From NCBI RefSeq assembly GCF_015207985.1, contig NZ_JADEVV010000022.1, forward strand, positions 1 to 60,601: a DNA stretch of 60,601 nt, in the 5' to 3' direction. Positions 39,615-47,919 of the stretch are shown here, piece after piece. The stretch's first letter is position 1; each line of letters opens with the position of its first letter. The translations under genes were made by a program, and so were the position numbers. The stretch comes from Synechocystis salina LEGE 00031. Lineage in GTDB: Bacteria; Cyanobacteriota; Cyanobacteriia; Cyanobacteriales; Microcystaceae. The notes under the pieces are model-generated. The model had not been told where the DNA came from. It did not search any database and saw only the letters and a program-made list of their open reading frames with translations.

Positions 39615-40271
39615 CTAACGACCCTGGGGCACGGTCTGGGGAGCAATGGCCGGACTTTCCGATGCTTGGGGACTAATCTCCACCGGCTCCTGTCCTGGGT
39701 CATCCGTGAGCAGACCCACACGGGGTACGGGCCAAAAACGGACAAAGGCACGGCCGAGCAATTTGTCCCGGGGGACAAAACCCCAGTAATGGGAGTCGTA
39801 GCTGTTGTTGCGATTATCCCCTAGCACCAAATATTGATCCTCTGGCACTTTCACTGGGCCGAATTCATAGCTGGGGGGGGCAGCAATGTAATTTTCTTCC
39901 AACATTTCGCCGTTGACGTAAACGTTACCTTGGGAAACCTTAACTTCGTCCCCCGGTAAACCGATGATGCGCTTGATGAAGGCATCATGAAAGTTTTTTG
40001 CCTTGAGGGCGTCGGTGGGGTTAAACACGACAATTTCCCCCCGCTCCGGACTCCGAAATCGATAGCTGACCTTTTCAATGATCAGGCGATCATTAATCTG
40101 TAGGGTGGGCTCCATGGAGGAAGAGGGGATGTAACGGGCTTCGGCCACAAAAGTCCGAATACCGATCGCCAGAATAACCGCGGTGACCATGGTTTTGCCC
40201 AATTCTAGCCAGGTATTTTCCGGGGGGCTTTCCTTTTTTTTTGTGGTTTCGCGGACGATATTTTCGGTCAT
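39615..40271 (-). CDS. lepB: Signal peptidase I
   Basis: A 218-residue type I signal peptidase that removes Sec/Tat leader peptides. It has one N-terminal transmembrane helix (TMVTAVILAIGIRTFVAEA), a catalytic Ser in PSSSMEPTL, a catalytic Lys in FIKRIIGLPGDE, and the box GDNRNNSYDSHYWGFVP. The C-terminus has a Pro/Ser/Gln-rich tail of about 20 residues. Synechocystis has two such enzymes. Which one this is cannot be settled by sequence alone here. Confidence 0.94.
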   Translation of the reverse strand: MTENIVRETTKKKESPPENTWLELGKTMVTAVILAIGIRTFVAEARYIPSSSMEPTLQINDRLIIEKVSYRFRSPERGEIVVFNPTDALKAKNFHDAFIKRIIGLPGDEVKVSQGNVYVNGEMLEENYIAAPPSYEFGPVKVPEDQYLVLGDNRNNSYDSHYWGFVPRDKLLGRAFVRFWPVPRVGLLTDDPGQEPVEISPQASESPAIAPQTVPQGR

Positions 40272-40316
40272 AGGGGGGCGGGAAAAGTGGCGAAATTTAT
40301 CTTAACCTGTTCCAGT

Positions 40317-40649
40317 CTAGTCGCAGTCTTCCTCTTCTTCCTCTTGGTGAGATTTTGGCGATCGGGCCAGCAACTGTTCCGCTTCTGGGCAATCTTCAGA
40401 AATTAATAATTCATGACCGAGACGGGAAACGGAGGCCAATTTACGGTTAACGGAGCCGATACTCTCCAGGCGCACCATTTCTTCCCAGGCACAGACTTCA
40501 TCCTCTTCTTCGGTTTCATAGCGAAAAGTGACTAAATCCCCTTCCAGTGTCAGAATTTTGGCATTTTCCACCCACCTTTGTTGGTCCCTTAGGTAAAGGC
40601 TGACTTCGTGGCCATCGGTACAAAGTTGATAGATTTTCCGGTGTAGCAT
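40317..40649 (-). CDS. Conserved cyanobacterial protein (DUF6679-like)
   Basis: A 110-residue acidic protein from ATG 40649 (MLHRKIYQLCTDGHEVSLYL), with an SD-like GGAG a few bases before it. The longer frame from 40691 adds a low-complexity piece. The core LTLEGDLVTFRYETEEEDE is followed by WEEMVRLESIGSVNRKLASV and an acidic EEEEEDCD tail. I recall this as a small family found across cyanobacteria (DUF6679) without known function. Confidence 0.7.
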   Translation of the reverse strand: MLHRKIYQLCTDGHEVSLYLRDQQRWVENAKILTLEGDLVTFRYETEEEDEVCAWEEMVRLESIGSVNRKLASVSRLGHELLISEDCPEAEQLLARSPKSHQEEEEEDCD

Positions 40650-40845
40650 GGGCAAGCTCCTAGATAGCAGTGGGGGGACGGGACACGGCAAAACAAGGCC
40701 TTAGGGGATCCGTCTGGGGGGGTACTGGTGGGAGGTTGGTGCCGGATGGGCCAAAAAAAGTAACATATGGATCAAGAGAAAAATCCCTAGTGGGGAAAGC
40801 TTACGAGAATTTTAACGCAAATTAGTAGAAATCTGAGTCTAGGAG

Positions 40846-41547
40846 CTAGTTCCCTGCTATGGGGCGATTTTGAAAGGCCTTCTCCATGGTCCAATGGCGA
40901 TCGGAGGATTGGTAAAGGTGTAGTCCGAAATCTGTATCCTCGTCATCAACCCAACCTAAATGCTGGAGATATGCCTGCACCTCTGTCATGGTGAGGGAAG
41001 CCTGGAGGGAGTCAGCAAAAAGTTTCCTCTGTTGATCATTGTAGTCGGAGCCGATCGCCGTTACCAGGGCAGCTAACTTTTCTGGGGATTCGGGGCGAAT
41101 TAAATCCCTAATTAATAAAAAACCGTGGGGCTTGAGTACCCGTTTCACTTCCCGTAAAAAATCCAGGGGCTTTGGTAAATGGTGACAGAGGCTATTAGCA
41201 ATTACCCCATCGAAGGAACCATTGGCATAGGGTAATCGTTTCGCATCAACAAATTCTAGGCAAATTTGAGTTTCACACCCCGCCGCCACGACATTTTCCT
41301 TGGCGATCGCCAACATGGAACGGGCAAAATCGATGGCGGTGATTTGCCATGCAGGACGTAACTGGGCGAGTAGAATGGGGATACGGGCCGTGCCAGTACC
41401 GGCATCTAACACTGTGGCTTTGGTGGGGCCGAGTTGGCAAGCTCTCTGGGCAAAGGCCAGATTAACCGCTTGAAAGTCCATGGCATCGTAGTCCATTGCT
41501 TCTGCTTCGGTGTCCATCACCTCTGGCTCCAGGATTCTTTCCAACAT
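40846..41547 (-). CDS. Class I SAM-dependent methyltransferase
   Basis: A 233-residue Methyltransf_11/25-type protein. Motif I is VLDAGTGTARIPIL, the acidic loop after beta-2 is TAIDFARSML, and motif IV reads GVIANSLCHHLPKP. The N-terminal extension is acidic (EPEVMDTEAEAMDYDAMD). The substrate cannot be inferred. It is divergent from the RNase H-like gene, with only 56 bp between the starts, so the two share a promoter region. Confidence 0.82.
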   Translation of the reverse strand: MLERILEPEVMDTEAEAMDYDAMDFQAVNLAFAQRACQLGPTKATVLDAGTGTARIPILLAQLRPAWQITAIDFARSMLAIAKENVVAAGCETQICLEFVDAKRLPYANGSFDGVIANSLCHHLPKPLDFLREVKRVLKPHGFLLIRDLIRPESPEKLAALVTAIGSDYNDQQRKLFADSLQASLTMTEVQAYLQHLGWVDDEDTDFGLHLYQSSDRHWTMEKAFQNRPIAGN

Positions 41548-41603
41548 CGGTCAATTACTCCAACTGGTTGCCCTGTTATTGTAAACACCCCACCCCACCA
41601 CCA

Positions 41604-42773
41604 ATGGCTAATTCTCCCCCCCCCAGTAGCGCAGGTAAGTCAGTACCGATTTTGTTCTATGCTGGGGAAGCCCTAGGACAAAAAGGTCAGGGAGCGGCGG
41701 TGGCCATTTTGCTCTTGCCCACGGGGAAAAGGACCAGCGTCAAGCAGTTACTTGCCTCGGTCACCAGCGCCGAAGCATCCTATCAAGCTTTGTTAATTGG
41801 TTTGCAAAAAGCGCGGCAATTGGGCATCCACGAGATTGAAGTCAAGGGCCACAACGAAAAGGTCTTTAACCAGGTGAACGGGTTAGAAGAAATTGACCAA
41901 CTGCCCCTGCGCCATCTCCATCGGGAAGTGGTAACGGTAATGAAGCAATTTGAGCGGGTGATGGTGGAATGGATTCCCCTCGATCAAAACCGTCCCGCCT
42001 ACCAGACAGTGCAAAAATGTTTGGCAACGGCGGCAGCAGCACCCAAAATTAATGGATTGCCCCGACCGATTGCCCCGGAAATTGTCCGATTAGTCAAATT
42101 AGGCCATCGGGCCACAGCCAGGGATTTTCAGGCGTTACAGAGTCAACTCGACGAATTTTCCCGGCAATCCCTTGCAGCGTTGCGTCGCCGCATCCCCGTG
42201 CAGATACAGGATAGGTTGGCTCTGCAATGGAATGGTGATGAGTCCCAATTGGCAGAGATGTACCGCTGGTATTTAAGGGGACTGCCGCCCGACTTCATTG
42301 TCCGCAAATTTCAATTAGAAGCCCCAGCCCCCGGCCAGAATCAAAAATTACCCTGGGAAGACCAGTTACTGAACCAGGTTGCTGTCCAGACCTTTACCGA
42401 TGCCAGGGATGAACTTGGCCATATTGAGTTTGCGCCCCCTCCACCGCCACCATTTTTTGCCGCCACAGAAGGCAGGAATTTGCCCCCTAGGGAAGGTTTT
42501 TCTCCCACGGAGCCTGGTCTTGGTGAACCGGCCATGGCTTCCACTGCCCCCGATCCCTTTGCCACTGACCACGACGACCTTTACCAAGAGCAGCTCAGTC
42601 GAGCCAAAGATACATTGCCCACAGTGGACCAAGTCCAACAAATTGTTAGCATGATTATGGACTTGTCCCCAGGGGAAAAAACTAGGCTAGTGAAGGATTT
42701 AGCCCAGTTGCCTGAATTAACCAATCAGTTCCTCACGGCGATCGCCGACCGCCTCAAACCTTCTGGAAATTGA
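41604..42773 (+). CDS. RNase H-fold protein with all catalytic acids replaced
   Basis: A 389-residue protein. Residues about 10-135 follow the RNase HI fold closely (ILFYAGEA, ASYQALLIGLQKARQLGIHEIEVKGHNEKVFNQVNG, and the HVP-like VEWIPLDQNRPAYQTV). However, the four metal-binding acids of RNase HI align with Tyr/Ala, Ser, His and Tyr, so it should not cut RNA-DNA hybrids. The C-terminal region has helical segments and a Pro-rich linker before DLSPGEKTRLVKDLAQL. It is probably a nucleic-acid-binding cyanobacterial protein. I chose ATG 41604; the longer frame overlaps the divergent gene. Confidence 0.75.
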   Translation: MANSPPPSSAGKSVPILFYAGEALGQKGQGAAVAILLLPTGKRTSVKQLLASVTSAEASYQALLIGLQKARQLGIHEIEVKGHNEKVFNQVNGLEEIDQLPLRHLHREVVTVMKQFERVMVEWIPLDQNRPAYQTVQKCLATAAAAPKINGLPRPIAPEIVRLVKLGHRATARDFQALQSQLDEFSRQSLAALRRRIPVQIQDRLALQWNGDESQLAEMYRWYLRGLPPDFIVRKFQLEAPAPGQNQKLPWEDQLLNQVAVQTFTDARDELGHIEFAPPPPPPFFAATEGRNLPPREGFSPTEPGLGEPAMASTAPDPFATDHDDLYQEQLSRAKDTLPTVDQVQQIVSMIMDLSPGEKTRLVKDLAQLPELTNQFLTAIADRLKPSGN

Positions 42774-42780
42774 AAAACCT

Positions 42781-43278
42781 ATGAGCTTGAAAAAATTTAA
42801 GGAAGAATTCCTGCAACAGTCCCAGCAAGCGGAAGGGACCGGGGAAGAGAAAAAGGTGGTGCAGTTGGTGATGACTCCTCTGTTTGAGGAAATTGGCAAA
42901 AATCTGAATGTGGATAAGCTTTATATTTGGACTGGTCGCCACAATGACAATCTAGTCAAACTCACCCTGAGCGATAAAAGGGGGAGTAAAACTGCGACGG
43001 CCATATTTTGCTTTGGTAATAAGCAGGATGCCCAAAGACATCCCAATTTTTCCAAGGAAGAATATCAAATTCAGCCCATTGACATTTTTAATTTACTGCT
43101 CCACTTTGCCACCCTGCCCGAGCTTGATCTGTTGCTGGTCTACAACCAAAAAGGTCACCTAAATAAGTATTCTCAAATTGAGCGGAGTGGGTTGATCAAA
43201 GATTTCCAGAAACTCTGTTGGGAAACTGGCTTGGTGCCCCGTCCAGTGGCGGAAACAGGACATTTTGGTTTAGCTTAG
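42781..43278 (+). CDS. Conserved hypothetical protein
   Basis: A 165-residue soluble protein starting MSLKKFKEEFLQQSQQAEG, with a charged helical N-terminus, then alternating strands (LYIWTGRHNDNLVKLTLSD) and a C-terminal helix (SGLIKDFQKLCWETGL). I do not recognise a family. It starts 8 bp after the RNase H-like gene and is probably co-transcribed with it. Confidence 0.7.
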   Translation: MSLKKFKEEFLQQSQQAEGTGEEKKVVQLVMTPLFEEIGKNLNVDKLYIWTGRHNDNLVKLTLSDKRGSKTATAIFCFGNKQDAQRHPNFSKEEYQIQPIDIFNLLLHFATLPELDLLLVYNQKGHLNKYSQIERSGLIKDFQKLCWETGLVPRPVAETGHFGLA

Positions 43279-43368
43279 GGTCAAACGTGGTTCATCCACG
43301 GGGTTCTTGTTCAATTCAACGGCCATTAACAACTCAATCCTGACCTTAATTTATCCAACGTTGTAACA

Positions 43369-43755
43369 ATGACTACCAACAACAGCACTTTGTTAGATAC
43401 CATCCAGCAAGGTTTTCGGATTACGGTGGGGGCCACCGCTACTTTGGTGGAAACATTGCAGGATCCGCAAAAACGCCAGGGCACTTTCCAAGATTTGCAA
43501 CAGGAATGGGACCAACGGGCCAGCCAATGGGCCCAAAAGGGTACTACTACGGAGACGGAAGCCCGTCAGTACGTAGATCAACTGCTAGACCAATGGCGGC
43601 GTTCCATGCCCGGTCCCCTTGCTAAAACCACTGACACCGCTTCCAATAACATCATTGACTTTGCCACCGCCAAAATGGAACTCGATCGCCTGACGGAGGA
43701 AATTGCCACCCTGAAAGGGGAACTAGCTCAGGATCGTCCTGGCCAGGAGGGCTAA
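43369..43755 (+). CDS. Small helical protein, phasin-like
   Basis: A 128-residue, almost wholly helical protein with a slightly hydrophobic N-terminal stretch (GFRITVGATATLVETLQDP), followed by Gln/Trp-rich amphipathic helices and a coiled-coil end (KMELDRLTEEIATLKGEL). This resembles the phasin-like small proteins of cyanobacteria, which coat PHB granules or serve as stress proteins. The similarity is structural and weak. It ends 3 bp before the next TTG start. Confidence 0.55.
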   Translation: MTTNNSTLLDTIQQGFRITVGATATLVETLQDPQKRQGTFQDLQQEWDQRASQWAQKGTTTETEARQYVDQLLDQWRRSMPGPLAKTTDTASNNIIDFATAKMELDRLTEEIATLKGELAQDRPGQEG

Positions 43756-43758
43756 TTC

Positions 43759-44673
43759 TTGACCGAGGGCACTTGCTTTACTCCCCAGTTAACGGCGGAT
43801 GGATCTTTTACGTTTTATTCGCCCCAATTTGGGGAAGCTTTCCATTCCCAGCGGGGAGCGAAGGCGGAGGCAGAGGAAAAATTCGTTCATCCCTGTCTTT
43901 TGCCTCAGTTGGCAGGGGGACGCTCCCACTTAACTATTATTGATGTCTGCTATGGCTTGGGCTACAACACAGCGGCGGCCCTGACAGTCATTTGGCAGGT
44001 TAATCCCCATTGCCACGTCACCCTCTACGGCTTGGAAAATGACCGCCAAGTACCCCGTCAGGCGATCGCCGATGGACTCCTCCAGGGTTGGCCGGAGTTG
44101 GTACAGGAGATTTTGCAGGATCTAGCCCAAACAGAAACGGTTAACAGAGAATTTTTAACTGCCCACCTGGCGATCGGGGATGCCCGGCAAACCTTGCTGT
44201 CCGTTGTGCCCCGGCAGATCAACGCCGATGCCATTTTCCTCGATCCTTTCTCGCCGCCCAAATGCCCCCAACTCTGGACGGTGGAATTTTTACGTCATCT
44301 TGGCGATCGCCTGGCCCCAACGGGCCGTTTAGCTACCTATTGCAGTGCGGCGGCGGTGCGGAGTGGTTTGCAACTGGCGGGACTCCACTTGGCCACCATG
44401 GGGGATTGCCAACCACCCCATCCCCGTCGTCGGCCCCTGGGCACCCTGGCTAGCCCCCAACCTCTGCCCCCTTCAGACTTTGCCCCCTGGGAAATGGAGC
44501 ATTTACAAACTAAAGCGGCCATCCCCTACCGTGACCCCCTGGGCACAGACCCGGCGGCAGTAATCCTGGCCCGTCGTCGGGCAGAACAGAGTCAGAGCGC
44601 ACTGGAGCCCACTAGCCGTTGGAAAAAACGTTGGCTCAGTCCCGACCCGGAAACAATGGCCAGTGCCCTTTGA
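43759..44673 (+). CDS. MnmC-like (DUF752) tRNA methyltransferase
   Basis: A 304-residue methyltransferase of the MnmC N-terminal (DUF752) type, which completes the mnm5s2U modification at tRNA wobble positions. Family features are TADGSFTFYSPQFGEAFHS at the N-terminus, the SAM loop IIDVCYGLGYNTAA, and DAIFLDPFSPPKCPQLWT. It lacks the C-terminal FAD oxidase domain of bifunctional MnmC, as usual outside proteobacteria. The start is TTG, 3 bp after the phasin-like gene. Confidence 0.82.
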   Translation: MTEGTCFTPQLTADGSFTFYSPQFGEAFHSQRGAKAEAEEKFVHPCLLPQLAGGRSHLTIIDVCYGLGYNTAAALTVIWQVNPHCHVTLYGLENDRQVPRQAIADGLLQGWPELVQEILQDLAQTETVNREFLTAHLAIGDARQTLLSVVPRQINADAIFLDPFSPPKCPQLWTVEFLRHLGDRLAPTGRLATYCSAAAVRSGLQLAGLHLATMGDCQPPHPRRRPLGTLASPQPLPPSDFAPWEMEHLQTKAAIPYRDPLGTDPAAVILARRRAEQSQSALEPTSRWKKRWLSPDPETMASAL

Positions 44674-44696
44674 TTGCCATACCTGAAAACCGGGGA

Positions 44697-45089
44697 TTAA
44701 TCTTGATCAATGCCCAGAATTTCCTTCGCTTGGGCCAATAAATCCCTAGGGCGAAAGGGTTTAGTCACATAGCAATCCGCCCCCACCGCTAACCCGGCCT
44801 GGCGATCGAATTGTTGCCCTTTAGCAGTGAGCAAAATCACCGTAGTGCCCGCTAGATCAGGATTTTCCTTAATTCCTTGACAAACCGCCAAACCACTAAT
44901 TTTAGGTAACATCACATCCAAAATCACCAATTGGGGTTGATGTTCCACTGCCAAAGCCAGGGCTTTTTCCCCATCCATGGCGGTCAATAACTCCACCCCG
45001 TAATCTTCTTCTAAAAGCTCAAACACCTCTTCCAGGAGAATTACAATGTGGGGTTCATCGTCAACAATTAGGATTTTCAGTTCAGACAT
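44697..45089 (-). CDS. Stand-alone response regulator receiver
   Basis: A 130-residue single-domain CheY-like regulator: acidic pair IVDDEPH, phospho-Asp in LVILDVMLPKISG, Thr/Ser in LLTAKG and Lys in YVTKPF. It has no output domain, so it acts by protein contact or as a phosphate relay. No kinase is adjacent. It lies convergent to the MnmC-like gene and divergent from the VOC gene. Confidence 0.92.
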   Translation of the reverse strand: MSELKILIVDDEPHIVILLEEVFELLEEDYGVELLTAMDGEKALALAVEHQPQLVILDVMLPKISGLAVCQGIKENPDLAGTTVILLTAKGQQFDRQAGLAVGADCYVTKPFRPRDLLAQAKEILGIDQD

Positions 45090-45160
45090 TGGTAAGGTTG
45101 TAGTGAATTGAGCGTCGCTGAAAAGTTAATTCCCCCTTAACTCCCCCAGCATAGAGCATC

Positions 45161-45604
45161 ATGCACCATATTTCTATTCGTACTGCTAATATTCATCGGG
45201 CGATCGCCTTTTATGAACTATTGGGTTTTACCGTGGGAGAAAGGTTCACCACTGGTTATACCCTAGCCTGCTGGTTGACTGGCCTGGGGGGACGCATTGA
45301 ATTAATGCAAATTCCCCAACCGAAACCAGCCCCCGATGCCTTCGCCGATGAACATTATGTGGGCTACTACCATATCTCTTTTGATTTAACAGACCAGGTG
45401 GAAAGTTTACCGGAATGGTTGACGAGTCTCAGTCAGAAATTCAGCCAGGCCCATCAAACCAATCCAGAACAAGTTGAGCCATTAAAAATTCTTTTGGCTC
45501 CCCAGCAACAACAAATCGGTGATCACATTTATGAAGTTACATTCATTGCCGACAGTGATAATCTCCCTTTGGAATTTATTCGTCGTCAGACTTCATCTAA
45601 GTAA
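45161..45604 (+). CDS. VOC / glyoxalase-fold protein
   Basis: A 147-residue protein with the vicinal oxygen chelate fold: MHHISIRTANIHRAIAFYEL gives the N-terminal metal-binding His, and HYVGYYHISFDLTDQ gives the second half of the repeat. The family covers glyoxalase I, dioxygenases and resistance proteins. The function here is unknown. The ATG is at 45161, and the end overlaps possible early starts of the MscS gene. Confidence 0.82.
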   Translation: MHHISIRTANIHRAIAFYELLGFTVGERFTTGYTLACWLTGLGGRIELMQIPQPKPAPDAFADEHYVGYYHISFDLTDQVESLPEWLTSLSQKFSQAHQTNPEQVEPLKILLAPQQQQIGDHIYEVTFIADSDNLPLEFIRRQTSSK

Positions 45605-45641
45605 TAACAAAGGTTATATTCGTTGGCATCAAGGACTGAAT

Positions 45642-47612
45642 TTGCTCAAATTAATTACCATTACTCTCCTCGTCTTTTTTTGTACCATAGGTACAGCCCA
45701 GGGACAAAATTTTTTCAGCCAATTACCAGATGCAATCAATCAAGTAGAACCCATAGATCTTAATTCTCCCGTCCAAAATAGGCCTTTTAGTTTGGGTTTC
45801 GATCCAAATTTGTCCGGTAGCATTGGCAACCTAGACTACACCACTGTTAGGGTGGATGGAGAGCCAATTTTTCTAATTGCTGTACCCACGGGTAACACCG
45901 ATAAAGAAGGAGGCTCCGCCCTAAGTCCGATTGTTTATCGTCAACAACGAATTGAAAGTAAATTTAAAGAAATTATTCAACGGGGCTTTGATCCAGACAC
46001 CTTAAGCGTTGCTAGTTCCATTCTCAATGGGGCGATCATTATTCAAATTAGCGATGACAAAAATCTCCGCCCCCAAATTCTCCGCACTATTACCAAAGCC
46101 GATGCTGACTTATATGCCCTCACCCCGGAAGACCTAGCTTCGGAAACCGTAGACCAGGTGCGTAATGCTCTACTGCGGGCCCAGCAAGAACGCCAACCGG
46201 AAGCTCGAAGAAAACAAACCAGAGTTGCCTTGGTGATTGTCTCCGTTGTGATCACAGTTTCCCTGACAGTACTATTTATTTATCGTTGGTTAGGCCATAG
46301 AATTTATCTGATCAAGATGGCCATCAATTGTTTGATTAAAGCCGAGGAGAAAAACCCTGATTTTGACTACAATCACATTGACCCGGCCATTTTCAACGAT
46401 ATTGTCACAATTCCCCGTTACTCCTTCGCTTTTCAAGTCCTAGACCGGATAGCCATTTTTCTTTACTATTTGAGCGCCTATTGTAAGGCCATATTATTTG
46501 GCGACATTAATCGGGGAGATAGCAAAAAAAATCCGCCGCTTAATTTTTCCTTAGATAACCAAAAGATTTTTGAAAATATTCTCGAACTTTTTCAAGGCAA
46601 AGATTTTTACGATTTTCTTAAAAATCGCCTCAAACAAGTGGTATTCAGCCGGAGATTATTGATTTTTTTCATATTTATTATTTGGATCCGTGGCAGTGCT
46701 TTTTTGTTGCAGGTTTTTCCTGATAGTAGAAGGTTGGGTAAACAATTATCCGGCACCCCCATTTCCCTCACTTTAATTTGGTTATCCGCCATAATTTTAA
46801 TTAGAATATCCGACTTTCTAATTGAATCTTTTTTCCATACCTTGGAAAGTGACTATGCCATTTTACAAACTGCTAAATACACTAGACGTAAAATCAGAAT
46901 TAACACCATCAGTAGCGCCGTTAGGGGCATTAATTTAGTGGTCTGTATTTTTACAGCTTTAGTTTTTTCCCTCAGTTTATTCGATGTGCCGGTGGCGACG
47001 GTGTTAGCAGGGGCCGGGATTATTGGTTTTGCGGTGTCTTTTGGTTCCCAAAATTTAATCAAAGATTTAATTGCTGGCATTTCCAATCTGATGAGCGATG
47101 CCTTTGCCATCAACGACTTTGTGCTAATCGGCGAATTTGAAGGGGTGGTGGAAGATACAAATTTATTTGTCACCCGTATCCGTTGTCCGAACGGGGATTT
47201 AGTCACCATTCCTAACGGTGCCATCGGTACGGTGTGTAATCAGACTAAGGATTGGTCCAGGGTAGATTATTCCGTTATGGTGGCGGCTGATGCTGACCCC
47301 AAAAAGGCGATCGCCGTTTTGCAACAGGTGGCGTTGGGTTTATATCACGATCCATGGTGGCATCCCAAAATGCTCCAGGCACCGGAACTAAAGGGCATTG
47401 AAGAAGTTTCTCATCAGGGCATTCGGATTCGTATTTGGCTTAAGACCCTGCCGGGGGAACAGTGGGACGTGGCCAGGGAATTGCGACTAAGGGTAAGGGT
47501 AGCTTTTGAATCCCAAGAAATTGCCATTGGGGTGCCCCAGCAACAGTGGTTAATGGCAGGGGCTTCTTCCTTCGACGAGAAAGAAAGTGCCATTACGGAT
47601 GGGGAAAAATAG
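45642..47612 (+). CDS. Mechanosensitive ion channel, MscS family
   Basis: Membrane channel releasing solutes on hypo-osmotic shock. An N-terminal Sec signal (LLKLITITLLVFFCTIGTAQ) leads to a periplasmic domain, then several helices from about nt 46220. The conserved pore helix region reads VATVLAGAGIIGFAVSFGSQ, and the MscS beta domain follows (DFVLIGEFEGVVED, GDLVTIPNGAI). I favour TTG 45642, just before the signal peptide. The same frame is open from ATG 45519, but that would overlap the VOC gene by 86 bp. It ends 180 bp before the tRNA-Phe fragment. Confidence 0.85.
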   Translation: MLKLITITLLVFFCTIGTAQGQNFFSQLPDAINQVEPIDLNSPVQNRPFSLGFDPNLSGSIGNLDYTTVRVDGEPIFLIAVPTGNTDKEGGSALSPIVYRQQRIESKFKEIIQRGFDPDTLSVASSILNGAIIIQISDDKNLRPQILRTITKADADLYALTPEDLASETVDQVRNALLRAQQERQPEARRKQTRVALVIVSVVITVSLTVLFIYRWLGHRIYLIKMAINCLIKAEEKNPDFDYNHIDPAIFNDIVTIPRYSFAFQVLDRIAIFLYYLSAYCKAILFGDINRGDSKKNPPLNFSLDNQKIFENILELFQGKDFYDFLKNRLKQVVFSRRLLIFFIFIIWIRGSAFLLQVFPDSRRLGKQLSGTPISLTLIWLSAIILIRISDFLIESFFHTLESDYAILQTAKYTRRKIRINTISSAVRGINLVVCIFTALVFSLSLFDVPVATVLAGAGIIGFAVSFGSQNLIKDLIAGISNLMSDAFAINDFVLIGEFEGVVEDTNLFVTRIRCPNGDLVTIPNGAIGTVCNQTKDWSRVDYSVMVAADADPKKAIAVLQQVALGLYHDPWWHPKMLQAPELKGIEEVSHQGIRIRIWLKTLPGEQWDVARELRLRVRVAFESQEIAIGVPQQQWLMAGASSFDEKESAITDGEK

Positions 47613-47734
47613 TCCCGACAATTCAGCCGTACAAAACTCCGGAATAGGTATGGCTCCCTGCATCTGTAGATTGCCAACAGTGCCAAAACCCAAAAAAGTT
47701 GAACGCCCAGACTAGTTTGGCGTCAAACCATAGC

Positions 47735-47759
47735 CTCGTAATAAAAAAGAAATTACGAG
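47735..47759. terminator. Hairpin between the MscS gene and the tRNA-Phe fragment
   Basis: CTCGTAAT and ATTACGAG form a perfect 8-bp stem around a 9-base A-rich loop. It lies downstream of the MscS stop and, on the minus strand, 33 bp beyond the tRNA-Phe 3' end. It could end transcription from either side before the element integrated. There is no good T tract after the stem, so the terminator role is tentative. Confidence 0.4.
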
Positions 47760-47791
47760 CTAAAACCCTTGCTGTATTTAGTGTTTTGATA

Positions 47792-47833
47792 TGCCAGGAG
47801 GCGGACTTGAACCGCCGACACGAGGATTTTCAG
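47792..47833 (-). other. attL: 3' part of a tRNA-Phe(GAA) gene
   Basis: On the minus strand these 42 bp read from the anticodon loop CTGAAAA through the anticodon-stem 3' strand TCCTC, the T arm (GGCGGTTCAAGTCCGCC) and the acceptor strand TCCTGGC plus discriminator A. This matches a cyanobacterial tRNA-Phe. The sequence beyond 47833 does not continue the tRNA, so the 5' half is elsewhere. Break points at the anticodon loop are typical of tyrosine recombinase sites. Confidence 0.88.
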
Positions 47834-47919
47834 AACTCGTACAGAAATTATAGAAAAGTAGATATATTAAGGCTTTTAGCGTTTTTACTCTGAGAGCTTT
47901 TCTCTTTTATGGCAGATTT

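Noticed and set aside
47699-47893. 64-residue plus-strand frame across the tRNA-Phe fragment
   Set aside because: It crosses the att site, reads the antisense of a tRNA and has no SD or family match.
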